Part shown: one piece after another, positions 35,813 to 45,533 of the stretch
Layout: each line of letters opens with the position of its first letter
Position numbering within the stretch: position 1 is the stretch's first letter
Assembly: GCF_000212695.1 (NCBI RefSeq)
Contig: NC_015514.1
Span: 62,001 to 126,000 of the forward strand
DNA from: Cellulomonas fimi ATCC 484
GTDB lineage: Bacteria > Actinomycetota > Actinomycetes > Actinomycetales > Cellulomonadaceae
Length of the DNA stretch: 64,000 bases
Direction of reading: 5' to 3'
Program-made: the position numbers and the translations under genes
Notes under the pieces: generated by a model
The model's database searches: none
What the model was told of the DNA's origin: nothing
The model's input: only the letters and a program-made list of their open reading frames with translations

Positions 35813-36172
35813 GTGATCACGCGACTGCCCTCCCACGTCGGCGACCCCACCTGCGCGAGCGTGGTGCGGGCCGGTGGCTTCCTGTTCCTCGCGCACCACG
35901 CCGGCGGGTTCGAGCGCCGCGACTACGCGCACCAGACGCGCGCGACGCTCCACGCCCTGGGGGAGACGCTCCGCGCCGCCGGTGCCGGGTTCGAGCACGT
36001 GGTGCAGGTGACGCTCTGGCTGCGCGAGTACTCCGACGAGACCCGCGCCGCGTGGGACGTGTTCGGGGAGGTCTTCGGCGACGCGCCGCCGGCGCGCATG
36101 ACGGCGACGACCGACTTCTTCGACCCCGCGTGCCTCGTCATGGTCGACGCGGTCGCGTACGTGGGCGACTGA
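35813..36172 (+). CDS. RidA-family protein
   Basis: A short (119-residue) RidA/YjgF member: GGFLFLAHHAGGFERRDY, then TRATLHALGETLRAAGAGFE and VVQVTLWLREYSDE, ending PARMTATTDFFDPACLVMVDAVAYV with the substrate-binding Arg and an acidic residue (Asp instead of Glu). It probably clears reactive imines. TACCGT (35801-35806) ends 6 bp before the GTG at 35813, another leaderless start. It lies alone between GH3 and the LacI regulator. Confidence 0.85.
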   Translation: MITRLPSHVGDPTCASVVRAGGFLFLAHHAGGFERRDYAHQTRATLHALGETLRAAGAGFEHVVQVTLWLREYSDETRAAWDVFGEVFGDAPPARMTATTDFFDPACLVMVDAVAYVGD

Positions 36173-36301
36173 CGACCCGGGCGGCACCGGGACAAGGACG
36201 GGCCGCGCCAGGTCCGACGTGCCCCCGTCGCACGCGGCGGGCCGGGGTAGATTGCGGCCGTCCGCGCGGTCCGGTGGGCCCGGGGGCGACGACGTGAGGG
36301 G

Positions 36302-37336
36302 GTGGCGGTGGCGACGATGGCCGACGTCGCGGCGCGCGCGGGCGTCTCGGCGAAGACGGTCTCGAACGTCCTGAGCGGCTACCCGTACATCCGCCCCTCG
36401 ACGCGCGAGCGCGTGCTGGCGGCGGTCGACGAGCTCGGGTACGAGATCAACGTGACGGCCCGCAACTTCCGGTCCGGCCGCACGGGGGTCGTGGGCCTCG
36501 CGGTGCCGGAGCTGGGCCAGCCGTACTTCGGCGAGCTCGCGGACGAGATCCTCGCCGCCGCGCGGGCGCGGGACCTGCAGGTCGTCGTCTCGCCGACGGG
36601 CTTCACGCGCGAGGGCGAGCTGGCCGCGCTGCGCGAGCCGCGGCGGCGGCTGGTCGACGGCCTGCTGTTCAGCCCGGCGGCGCTCGTGCAGGACGACGCG
36701 GGGCTGCTCGAGGACCTCGGCTACCCGCTCGTGCTGCTGGGCGAGCAGATGTTCTCCGACAAGGTCGACCACGTGACGATGCGCAACGTCGAGGGCGCGC
36801 GCGCCGCGACGGACCTGCTGCTCGACGCGGGCCGGCGCAGCATCGCGGTGATCGGGATGCTGCACGCGCCGACGGCGGGCTCGGCGACGCTGCGCTTCCG
36901 TGGGTACACCGAGGCGCTCGCGGCCCGCGGCCTCGCGGTCGACGAGCGGCTGCTCGGCTGGGCGGACGACGGCTGGCACCGCGGCAACGGTGCCCGGGCG
37001 ATGGCGGACGTGCTGGAGACGGGCGTCGAGGTGGACGGCGTCGTCGCGTTCAACGACGCGCTCGCGCTGGGCGCGATGTACGAGCTGCAGGTGCGTGGCC
37101 GGGCGATCCCGCGGGACGTGGCGGTGGTCGGGTTCGACGACATCGAGGACGCGCGGTACTCGCGGCCGGCCCTGACGACGGTGGACCCGGGCCGCCGCGA
37201 CATCGCGGAGTACGCGGTCGCGCTGCTGGACCGCCGGCTCGCGGCGGCGGCGCGCGGGGAGGCGCCGGGCGCGCCGGTGCTGCACGTCGCGGACATGCGC
37301 GTGATCGAGCGCGAGAGCACGCCGCGCCGCTCGTGA
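36302..37336 (+). CDS. LacI-family repressor of the adjacent sugar ABC operon
   Basis: The helix-turn-helix ATMADVAARAGVSAKTVSNVL is followed by the hinge region (PYIRPSTRERVLAAVDELGY) and a periplasmic-binding-like core with GLAVPELGQPYFGELADEI and VAVVGFDDIEDARYSRPALTTVD. Length 344 is standard. GTG at 36302 is the annotated start; the in-frame GTG at 36308 has better spacing from GAGGGG and may be the true one. TAGATT (36248-36253) is a possible -10. The gene precedes an ABC sugar importer, with repeated inverted elements in between. Confidence 0.92.
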   Translation: MAVATMADVAARAGVSAKTVSNVLSGYPYIRPSTRERVLAAVDELGYEINVTARNFRSGRTGVVGLAVPELGQPYFGELADEILAAARARDLQVVVSPTGFTREGELAALREPRRRLVDGLLFSPAALVQDDAGLLEDLGYPLVLLGEQMFSDKVDHVTMRNVEGARAATDLLLDAGRRSIAVIGMLHAPTAGSATLRFRGYTEALAARGLAVDERLLGWADDGWHRGNGARAMADVLETGVEVDGVVAFNDALALGAMYELQVRGRAIPRDVAVVGFDDIEDARYSRPALTTVDPGRRDIAEYAVALLDRRLAAAARGEAPGAPVLHVADMRVIERESTPRRS

Positions 37337-37366
37337 CGTCCGCGACGGCGCCCCCGGGACCGTTGC

Positions 37367-37469
37367 TAAAACGTTGTCGAGAACGATTGACAGGGCTCGA
37401 AACCGTTGCGACGGTGTAGCCCGGACGTCGGCCTTCATCGGTGAAGAAGGCGGATTCTTCATCGGCGAA
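37367..37469 (+). promoter_or_regulatory. Regulatory region of the sugar ABC operon
   Basis: TTGACA at 37387-37392 is a likely -35; the -10 is not clear. AACGTT (around 37370-37375) and AACCGTT (37401-37407) have LacI-operator-like symmetry. Downstream, TTCATCGGTGAA (37434-37445) and TTCATCGGCGAA (37458-37469) are near-identical dyads 24 bp apart, and between them TGAAGAA (37442-37448) faces TTCTTCA (37455-37461). The repeated dyads on the same helix face suggest cooperative repressor binding. Confidence 0.5.
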
Positions 37470-37549
37470 GAGCCCCTGGGCGCGTCCGCGCAGCGTCGTC
37501 CCCGGCGACGCGGCTGCATCACTCGACGACGAGTAGGAAGGCAGCTCGG

Positions 37550-38845
37550 ATGAAGATGAGGGCGGTGCTCGCGGCGTCGACCGCGATGCTCGTGTGCGCG
37601 GCGGGACTCGCGGCGTGCAGCAACGACGACGGTGGCGGCGGCGACGAGGGCGAGGGCGTCACGCTGACGTTCTGGCACAACGCGTCGACCGGCGCAGGCA
37701 AGCAGTTCTGGGACGACACGGTCGCGGACTTCATGGCGGAGAACCCCGACGTCACGGTGAAGGTGCAGTCGATCCAGAACGAGGACCTCGACGGCAAGCT
37801 GCAGACGGCCCTCAACTCGGGCGACGCGCCGGACGTCTTCCTGCAGCGCGGCGGCGGCAAGATGGCCGCGATGGTCCGCGCGGGGCAGCTGCTCGACCTG
37901 ACCGACCTGGTCACGGACGAGACGAAGGGCCTCATCCCCGAGGGCTCCTTCAAGGCGAACCAGATCGAGGGCAAGACGTACGCGATGCCGATCGCCGTGC
38001 TCCCCGGCGGCATCTGGTACAGCAAGGACCTGTTCGCGGCCGCGGGCATCACGCAGACGCCCGCCACGATCGAGGACCTCGACGCGGCCGTCGAGGCGCT
38101 CAAGTCCACGGGTGTCGCGCCCATCGCGCTCGGCGCCAAGGACGCCTGGCCCGCCGCCCACTGGTACTACTTCTTCGCGCTGCGCGCGTGCAGCCCCGAC
38201 ACGCTCGAGGCCACCGCCGAGTCGATGACGTTCGACGACCCGTGCTGGGTCGAGGCGGCCGAGAACCTCGAGGCGCTCGCGGCGACGGAGCCGTTCAACG
38301 AGGGCTTCCTCACGACGTCGGCCCAGCAGGGCGCGGGCTCGTCGGCGGGCCTGCTGGCGAACCACCAGGCGGCGATGGAGCTCATGGGCGCCTGGAACCC
38401 GGGTGTCATCGGCTCGCTCACGCCGGACGAGAAGCCGCTGCCCGACCTCGACTGGTTCGCGTTCCCGGAGGTGCCGGGCGGCGAGGGTGAGCCGGGCTCG
38501 ATCCTCGGCGGCGTCGACGGGTACTCGTGCTCCGCGAAGGCGCCGAAGCAGGAGTGCGCGGACTTCCTCAACTTCATCGCGAAGACGGACGTGCAGGAGG
38601 CCTACTACAAGGCGTTCAACGCGCCGCCGGTGAACACCGAGGCGCAGGCCGTCATCACCGAGCCGTACCTGCAGAGCGTGCTCGAGGCGTACAACGCGGC
38701 GCCGTACGTGTCCCAGTGGCTCGACACCGTGTACGGCCAGAACGTCGGCAACGCGCTCAACGTGGCGGTCGTCGACCTGCTCGCGGGCAAGAGCGACGCC
38801 GCGGGGCTCGTCGAGTCCGTGAACGCGGCCGCCGCGAAGGCGTAG
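37550..38845 (+). CDS. Sugar ABC transporter substrate-binding lipoprotein
   Basis: A 431-residue family 1 extracellular solute-binding protein. The signal peptide ends in the lipobox LAAC with Cys at residue 23, followed by an Asp/Gly-rich tether. VTLTFWHNASTGAGKQFW opens the mature lobe, and SGDAPDVFLQRGGGKMAAMV is typical of oligosaccharide binders. It delivers a sugar to the two permeases that follow. Which sugar is unknown; the neighbouring xylanase makes xylo-oligosaccharides a reasonable guess. GGAAGGCAGCTCGG precedes the ATG. Confidence 0.93.
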   Translation: MKMRAVLAASTAMLVCAAGLAACSNDDGGGGDEGEGVTLTFWHNASTGAGKQFWDDTVADFMAENPDVTVKVQSIQNEDLDGKLQTALNSGDAPDVFLQRGGGKMAAMVRAGQLLDLTDLVTDETKGLIPEGSFKANQIEGKTYAMPIAVLPGGIWYSKDLFAAAGITQTPATIEDLDAAVEALKSTGVAPIALGAKDAWPAAHWYYFFALRACSPDTLEATAESMTFDDPCWVEAAENLEALAATEPFNEGFLTTSAQQGAGSSAGLLANHQAAMELMGAWNPGVIGSLTPDEKPLPDLDWFAFPEVPGGEGEPGSILGGVDGYSCSAKAPKQECADFLNFIAKTDVQEAYYKAFNAPPVNTEAQAVITEPYLQSVLEAYNAAPYVSQWLDTVYGQNVGNALNVAVVDLLAGKSDAAGLVESVNAAAAKA

Positions 38846-38859
38846 GGGCAGTCGGGCGG

Positions 38860-39873
38860 ATGACCGACATGCGCGAGAGCTCGCGTCCCACGACGACCTC
38901 GGCGGCGGGCTCGCGCGCCGGCGGGGACGGCACGACCGTGTCGTCCCCGCCGCGCCGGCGGCGCCGCGGCAGCACGTGGCGCGAGCGGTTCGAGGTCGCG
39001 GTGCTCACGGGCCCCGCGCTCGTGGTGTTCCTGACGTTCGTGATCGTGCCCGTGCTCATGGCGGGCTACTACGGGTTCTTCCGCTGGGAGGGGTACGGGC
39101 CGCCGACGGACTTCGTCGGGCTGCAGAACTACCGGACGATCCTGGCCGACCCGCTGTTCCACGACGCCCTGCGGCACAACGCGTTCATCGTGGTGTTCTC
39201 CCTGGTCCTGCAGGGGCCGGCGGCGATCCTCATCGCGTTGCTGCTCAACCGCCGGATGCGGGGGCAGTCGCTCATCCGCGTCCTGATCTTCGTCCCGTAC
39301 GTCATCTCCGAGGTCGTCGTCGGCACCGGGTGGAGCCTCATGCTGCAGAGCACGGGCGCGCTCAATGACCTGCTCGAGAAGGTCGGGCTCGGGGGTCTGC
39401 AGAACGAGTGGCTGTCCGACCCGGACATCGCCATCTGGACCCTCATGGGCATCATCACGTGGAAGTACATCGGCTTCGCCGTGATCCTCTTCCTCGCGGG
39501 GCTCCAGGGCATCCCCGAGGAGCTGCACGAGGCGGCGGCCATCGACGGGGCGTCGTACTGGCAGGTGCAGCGGAGGATCACGCTGCCGCTGCTGGGCCCG
39601 ACGATGCGCATCTGGGCGTTCCTGTCGATCATCGGCGCGCTGCAGCTGTTCGACCTCGTCTACATCATCTGGGGCCAGTACATCGCGTCGACCGCCGGCA
39701 CCTCGACCATGGCGACGTACATGGTCTCGTTCGGCCGCAACGCCGGCAGCTACGGCTTCGGCAACGCCGTCGCGGTCGTGCTCTTCCTCATCTCGCTCGT
39801 CGTGGCCCTCGTCTACCAGCGGTACGTGCTGCGCCGCGACACCGAGGGCGCCCTGACCGGAGGTGTGCGCTGA
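38860..39873 (+). CDS. Sugar ABC transporter permease (MalF-like)
   Basis: A 337-residue inner-membrane protein with six helices, preceded by a basic Ser/Arg-rich cytoplasmic N-terminus. FEVAVLTGPALVVFLTFVIV starts the membrane domain. The ATPase-coupling EAA loop is EELHEAAAIDGASYWQVQRR, then ITLPLLGP. The ATG at 38860 follows the binding protein stop by 14 bp, and the gene ends by overlapping the next start (TGATG). No ATPase gene is nearby, so a shared MsiK-type ATPase encoded elsewhere is expected. Confidence 0.93.
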   Translation: MTDMRESSRPTTTSAAGSRAGGDGTTVSSPPRRRRRGSTWRERFEVAVLTGPALVVFLTFVIVPVLMAGYYGFFRWEGYGPPTDFVGLQNYRTILADPLFHDALRHNAFIVVFSLVLQGPAAILIALLLNRRMRGQSLIRVLIFVPYVISEVVVGTGWSLMLQSTGALNDLLEKVGLGGLQNEWLSDPDIAIWTLMGIITWKYIGFAVILFLAGLQGIPEELHEAAAIDGASYWQVQRRITLPLLGPTMRIWAFLSIIGALQLFDLVYIIWGQYIASTAGTSTMATYMVSFGRNAGSYGFGNAVAVVLFLISLVVALVYQRYVLRRDTEGALTGGVR

Positions 39874-40766
39874 TGGCCGTCCCGACCCTCGCCGCCACGC
39901 GCGTCGTCGTCCCGCGCGACGGGACCCGCAACCGTCGCGCCGGCCAGCGCCTGCCGTGGGGCAGCCCGCCCGTGTACGGCTTCGCGGCGCTGCTGGTCGT
40001 CGCGATGCTCGCGCCCGTCGCGTTCATCGTCGTCGGCGGCTTCCGGACGAACGCGCAGATCACGTCCGACCCGTCGGCGCTGCCCGACCCGTGGCTGCTC
40101 GACAACTACGTGGGCGTGCTCACGGGCAGCGTCTTCTGGCAGCAGGTCCTCAACTCCGCGATCGCCGCGGGCGTCACGACGGCCGGTGTCGTCGCCCTGG
40201 GGCTCATGGCGAGCTTCGCGATCGCGCGGTACCCGTTCCGCGGCCGCGGGGCGATGTACGCGCTGTTCGCCGCGGGGCTGATGTTCCCGATGACGGTCGC
40301 GATCACGCCGCTGTACATCATGGTCCGGACGCTCGGGCTCATGAACAACCTCGGCGGCGTGATCCTGCCGCAGATCGCGTTCGCGCTGCCGACGACCGTC
40401 ATCATCCTCGTGCCGTTCCTGCGGGCGATCCCGTCGGAGCTGCAGGAGGCGGCGGCGATCGACGGGTGCAGCCGGCTCGGGTTCTTCTGGCGGATGGTCC
40501 TGCCGCTGTCGCTGCCCGGCGTCATCACGGTCGGCATCCTGGCGTTCATCGGCAGCTGGAACAGCTATCTCCTGCCGCTGTTCATCCTCAACGACGCGGA
40601 GACGTTCACCCTGCCCCTCGGCGTGCAGGCGTTCGCGTCCGAGTACTCGGTCGACACCGCCAAGGTGCTCGCGTTCACGTCGCTGGCGATGCTGCCCGCG
40701 CTCGTGTTCTTCAGCCTGTTCGAGCGGCGGATCGTCGGCGGCCTGACCGGGGCGGTCAAGGGATGA
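39873..40766 (+). CDS. Sugar ABC transporter permease (MalG-like)
   Basis: A 297-residue partner permease with six helices and the EAA loop SELQEAAAIDGCSRLGFFWR, then MVLPLSLPGVITV. LPLGVQAFASEYSVDTAKV near the C-terminus is typical of MalG-type subunits. It pairs with the preceding permease (overlap at TGATG) to form the channel for the bound oligosaccharide. The last gene of the importer; a DUF3237 gene follows after 31 bp. Confidence 0.93.
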   Translation: MAVPTLAATRVVVPRDGTRNRRAGQRLPWGSPPVYGFAALLVVAMLAPVAFIVVGGFRTNAQITSDPSALPDPWLLDNYVGVLTGSVFWQQVLNSAIAAGVTTAGVVALGLMASFAIARYPFRGRGAMYALFAAGLMFPMTVAITPLYIMVRTLGLMNNLGGVILPQIAFALPTTVIILVPFLRAIPSELQEAAAIDGCSRLGFFWRMVLPLSLPGVITVGILAFIGSWNSYLLPLFILNDAETFTLPLGVQAFASEYSVDTAKVLAFTSLAMLPALVFFSLFERRIVGGLTGAVKG

Positions 40767-40797
40767 CCCGGCGCGTGGCGGGGCGGGGCGCGGACCC

Positions 40798-41235
40798 GTG
40801 CGGCTGACGGGCGAGCACGTCCTGACGGTGGACGCGCTGCTGGGCGACGTCGTCGACGTGGGCGAGACGCCGACGGGCCACCGGCGGGTCATCCCCGTGG
40901 TGGGCGGCACGGTCTCCGGGACCGTGACCGGCGAGGTGCTGCCCGGCGGCGCCGACTGGAACCTCGAGCGGCGCGACGGCTCGACGGAGCTGTGGGCGCG
41001 CTACGAGCTGCGGCTGTCGGACGGGGCGGTCGTGTCGGTCGTCAACACCGCGGTGCACGAGCCGTCACCGCGGCTGCCGATCCTCACGACGCCGCGCTTC
41101 GACCTGGCCGACGGCGGCCCCGTGGAGCTGCGGACGGGCGTGCACGTGGGTCTTCTCGTGCCGCGGACCGACGAGCACGGGCGGCTGCGGTCGGTGCGCG
41201 TGGAGGTGCTGCGCGTCGGGGTGGCGCAGGCCTGA
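40798..41235 (+). CDS. DUF3237 domain protein
   Basis: A 145-residue protein whose GGTVSGTVTGEVLPGGADWN and ARYELRLSDGAVVSVVNTAV match the DUF3237 beta-barrel family, which has no firm function. No signal peptide is seen. It begins 31 bp after the importer permease with no separate promoter visible and ends just before a terminator, so it is probably cotranscribed with the importer. The start is GTG at 40798 without a strong ribosome site. Confidence 0.75.
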   Translation: MRLTGEHVLTVDALLGDVVDVGETPTGHRRVIPVVGGTVSGTVTGEVLPGGADWNLERRDGSTELWARYELRLSDGAVVSVVNTAVHEPSPRLPILTTPRFDLADGGPVELRTGVHVGLLVPRTDEHGRLRSVRVEVLRVGVAQA

Positions 41236-41247
41236 CGACGTGGGGGA

Positions 41248-41275
41248 GGGCGGTCCGCGACGGTGCGGGCCGCCC
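41248..41275 (+). terminator. Terminator of the sugar ABC/DUF3237 operon
   Basis: GGGCGGTCCGC (41248-41258) pairs with GCGGGCCGCCC (41265-41275, one T-G wobble) around a GACGGT loop and is followed by TTCTC. It lies 12 bp after the DUF3237 stop. Confidence 0.65.
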
Positions 41276-41283
41276 TTCTCGCG

Positions 41284-42919
<1,636 letters not shown>

Positions 42920-42933
42920 CCCGCTGACGCGCG

Positions 42934-42974
42934 CGACGGGCGCGGCACCCTCCCTCGGGGTGCCGCGCCCGTCG
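42934..42974 (+). terminator. Strong hairpin terminator after the xylanase
   Basis: CGACGGGCGCGGCACCC (42934-42950) has a perfect 17-bp complement at 42958-42974 across a 7-nt loop, beginning 15 bp after the xylanase stop. It is followed by ACGTCTTG without a T-run. Confidence 0.85.
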
Positions 42975-43033
42975 ACGTCTTGCCGTCCGGCCGGCGTGCC
43001 GCGAGCATCGGTCCACGACCGGGGAGGTGGGCC

Positions 43034-43786
43034 GTGCCGCAGGAGCCTCGCGTGCTGTGGACCGACGAGTTCGCCGGACCGCCCGGGTCGCCGCCCGACC
43101 CGCAGGTGTGGCGGCACGAGACCGGCGCGGGCGGCTGGGGCGACGAGCAGGTGCAGCGCTACACGACGTCGCCGCGCAACGCGCACGTCACGCCCGAGCA
43201 CCGGCTGGCGATCACCGCGCACCGTGAGCCCGACGGCGAGATCACGTCCGCCCGGCTCACCACGCACCACCGGCTGAGCGTGCGGAACGGCCGCGTCGAG
43301 GCGCGCCTGCGGCAGCCGCGCGGCGCCGGCACGTGGTCCGCGTTCTGGATGCTGGGCGACGACCTCGACGAGGTCGGGTGGCCGGCGTGCGGCGAGATCG
43401 ACGTCGTGGAGCACGTCGGCGCGCAGCCGCGCACCGTGCACGGCACGGTCCACGGGCCGGGCTACGCGGGCGTCGGCGGTGGCGTCGGCGCGTCGCACGA
43501 GGCGTCCGTCCCGCTGGCCGACGCGTTCCACACCTCCGCCGTCACGTGGTCCGACGACGAGATCCGCTGGGACCTCGACGGCGTCGTCTTCCACCGCGTC
43601 ACGCCCGACGACGTCCCCGGCCCGTGGCCGTTCCGGCACGGCTTCCACCTGCTGCTCAACCTCGCCGTCGGCGGGCGCTGGCCCGGCAACGACGCGACGG
43701 CGCTGCGGCTGCCGGCGACGCTCCTGGTCGACCGCGTGCGTGTGCTGGACGTCGGTGGCGGGGGTTCCGTCACGCTGCGCGCGTGA
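43034..43786 (+). CDS. Glycoside hydrolase family 16 (beta-glucanase type) without a signal peptide
   Basis: A 250-residue GH16 protein: VLWTDEFAGPPGSPPDPQVW, then WGDEQVQRYT and RVEARLRQPRGAGTWSAFWM. The catalytic GEIDVVEH has Glu-121, Asp-123 and Glu-126. The C-terminal HLLLNLAVGGRWPG also fits. Such enzymes cut beta-1,3 or mixed-linkage glucans and are normally exported, but the start at GTG 43034 (with GGGGAGGTG upstream) leaves no secretion signal, and the longer frame does not add one. It may degrade imported oligosaccharides or leave by another route. Confidence 0.9.
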   Translation: MPQEPRVLWTDEFAGPPGSPPDPQVWRHETGAGGWGDEQVQRYTTSPRNAHVTPEHRLAITAHREPDGEITSARLTTHHRLSVRNGRVEARLRQPRGAGTWSAFWMLGDDLDEVGWPACGEIDVVEHVGAQPRTVHGTVHGPGYAGVGGGVGASHEASVPLADAFHTSAVTWSDDEIRWDLDGVVFHRVTPDDVPGPWPFRHGFHLLLNLAVGGRWPGNDATALRLPATLLVDRVRVLDVGGGGSVTLRA

Positions 43787-43821
43787 GGCGGGGAGCCCCG
43801 GGGTGACGTCACGGGCGCGGC

Positions 43822-44361
43822 TCAGGCGCCCGGGCTCGTCTCCGTCCACACGTAGCCGTGCGCCCGGAACGCCGCCGCGAGGTCGCGCGCGGCGACCTCG
43901 GTCGACACGCGTGCGAGGTCGGTCCCGTCGGCGGCCAGCAGCACGAGCGCGCCGCCCTCGTGCAGCGCCTCGCGGACGTCCGCGCGTCGGTAGCGGCGCA
44001 CGCCCTTGGCGTACGCGACGACGACCTCGTCCCGCGTGACCTCGAGCCGCGGCTGCTTCGACTGCCAGTCGGAGGCGAAGGCGGCCCCGACCCCCGCTCC
44101 GAGCGCGACGAGCGCGACGAGGCCCCACGCCCCCCAGGAGTCGGCGATCTCGTCGAGCGTGACCAGGACGGGCCGGAACGGCAGCCACGCCAGGGACAGG
44201 GCCCAGTCCCGCAAGAGGTAGACGGCCACACCGAGGCCGGCGCCGCCGCCTGCGAGCAGGAGCCACGTGACCGCGACGTCGTCGCTGGGCACGCGCAGCA
44301 CCGTGACGTCGGCGGGTGGGGTCGCGTCGCGGTCGCGGGAGTACTTGTCCACGGCCGCCAT
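43822..44361 (-). CDS. Two-helix membrane protein, YqeB-like
   Basis: A 179-residue protein with two hydrophobic segments (VAVTWLLLAGGGAGLGVAVY and WGLVALVALGAGVGAAFA), separated by a Trp/Pro-rich loop. A C-terminal soluble domain reads RLEVTRDEVVVAYAKGVRRY and RRADVREALHEGGALVLLAA, a PH-like fold also seen in the actinobacterial YqeB family. Function unknown. The ATG at 44361 (MAAVDKYSRD) is preferred to the filler-rich longer frame. Divergent from the DUF5808 gene. Confidence 0.6.
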   Translation of the reverse strand: MAAVDKYSRDRDATPPADVTVLRVPSDDVAVTWLLLAGGGAGLGVAVYLLRDWALSLAWLPFRPVLVTLDEIADSWGAWGLVALVALGAGVGAAFASDWQSKQPRLEVTRDEVVVAYAKGVRRYRRADVREALHEGGALVLLAADGTDLARVSTEVAARDLAAAFRAHGYVWTETSPGA

Positions 44362-44495
44362 GATTGTCGCGACCGCGGAGCGACGGCTCCCCCTTCCGGC
44401 GGATCCTGCCCGGTGCCGGGTCGTCCTCACGGCCCCCTCCCGCGGGTGCGTCGCCGGGTGGATCATGGGCCTCACCACGACGTGAGGAGGCGCAG

Positions 44496-44807
44496 GTGTC
44501 CCACGAACGAGAGGGCCGGCGGCGGCCGGACCTGCCGAGCATCGTCCGGGTCGTCACGATCGCGCTGGCGGTGACCGCGCTCGTCAAGGAGCTGCGGACG
44601 CCGGCGGACGAGCGGCAGTGGCACGGGAAGGTCGTCGGCTTCGTGCCGTACGAGTTCCGGCTGCCGACGTTCGAGCGCGTGCGCGCGCGCCTGTGGGACC
44701 CGGAGGCGGAGCACGTCCTCGGCCCGAAGGTGTTCGGCGTCGGCTGGACCGTCAACGTCGGCCGTGTGGTGGCCCTCGGGCGGGAGCGGGTCGCCTCCGG
44801 CGACTGA
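44496..44807 (+). CDS. DUF5808-like small protein
   Basis: A 103-residue protein with one N-terminal hydrophobic segment (SIVRVVTIALAVTALVKEL) and a C-terminal block FVPYEFRLPTFERVRARLWD, then VLGPKVFGVGWTVNVGRVV. That block matches my memory of the actinobacterial DUF5808 domain (W-[ND]-P-x(4,6)-L-x-P-[KR]-x-FGVGW). The family has no known role. GAGGAGG precedes the GTG at 44496. The following 240 bp to 45048 is more AT-rich and holds no supported gene; it should contain the promoter of the next operon. Confidence 0.65.
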   Translation: MSHEREGRRRPDLPSIVRVVTIALAVTALVKELRTPADERQWHGKVVGFVPYEFRLPTFERVRARLWDPEAEHVLGPKVFGVGWTVNVGRVVALGRERVASGD

Positions 44808-45047
44808 CCCGTGCGCCCGAGGCGGGGGCGTCGGCGGAGCGCCGGGGCCCGGTTCGGCGCGGTCGTGCGGCCTGCGTCATGGCATTCTCAATCACGGCAA
44901 TACTCGTGTCAGAAACAGGCATGACTACCGCGTCGTCGCTGGTAGCGTGCTCGCGACCCGGGATCCCGGGCTTGCAGGGGGAAAAGTGCGAGGGCGGAGC
45001 TCTGCCCGGACGACGCAGGTGTCTCCCTCGACATGTGGAGGAAACTC

Positions 45048-45533
45048 GTGACGCAAAGGCGTGTCATCTCAGCCGTCACCGCGGCAGTGCTCGCGGTCGG
45101 CCTCGCGGCCGCGGCGATCCCGGCGCAGGCCGTGTCCGCGACGAACAGCTACTCGTACCCTGGGGGGCGCTACCTCCAGGCGAACGTCTGGCTCGAGAAC
45201 CAGAGCGGCCGCAACTTCAACTGGACGTCGAGCTCCAAGTATCTCGGCTCCGGCTCCGGACCGAGCACGGCCTCGTCGATCACGAACGAGGTGAAGATCT
45301 GGGTCAACGGGGTCGGCGTGAGCCTGGGCAACGCGTCGGGCGCCACGACCAGCGACAAGGACTTCGGCCTCAAGTGGACGAACACGAACACGTGGATCAG
45401 CGACCTGGCCGGGTCGAACTCCGTGACGAACCTGCTGTACCTGAACATCAACGGGTCGAGCTTCGCGATCGCGAGCATCCCGTACTTCGGCACGCCGAAG
45501 TCCACGACCGCGACCGTGACTAAGTGGCTCTGA
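45048..45533 (+). CDS. Secreted Ser/Asn-rich protein heading an ABC module
   Basis: A 161-residue secreted protein. The GTG at 45048 has GGAGG seven bases upstream; signal peptide VISAVTAAVLAVGLAAAAIP ends near AQA or VSA. The mature part is rich in Ser, Asn, Thr, Trp and Tyr, with alternating patterns (VWLENQSGRNFNWTSSSKYL, then KDFGLKWTNTNTWISDLAG) that suggest beta-sheet, and no cysteine. I do not recognise a family; it is not an evident lactococcin 972 bacteriocin. It overlaps the next gene by 10 bp, so the two are tightly coupled. It may be the exported substrate or an extracellular sensor of the ABC module. Confidence 0.75.
   Translation: MTQRRVISAVTAAVLAVGLAAAAIPAQAVSATNSYSYPGGRYLQANVWLENQSGRNFNWTSSSKYLGSGSGPSTASSITNEVKIWVNGVGVSLGNASGATTSDKDFGLKWTNTNTWISDLAGSNSVTNLLYLNINGSSFAIASIPYFGTPKSTTATVTKWL

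Noticed and set aside
45048..45533. Lactococcin 972-type bacteriocin
   Set aside because: The size, absence of the family's GG-x-W and His/Ser pattern, and a partner unlike the DUF1430 immunity protein argue against it.
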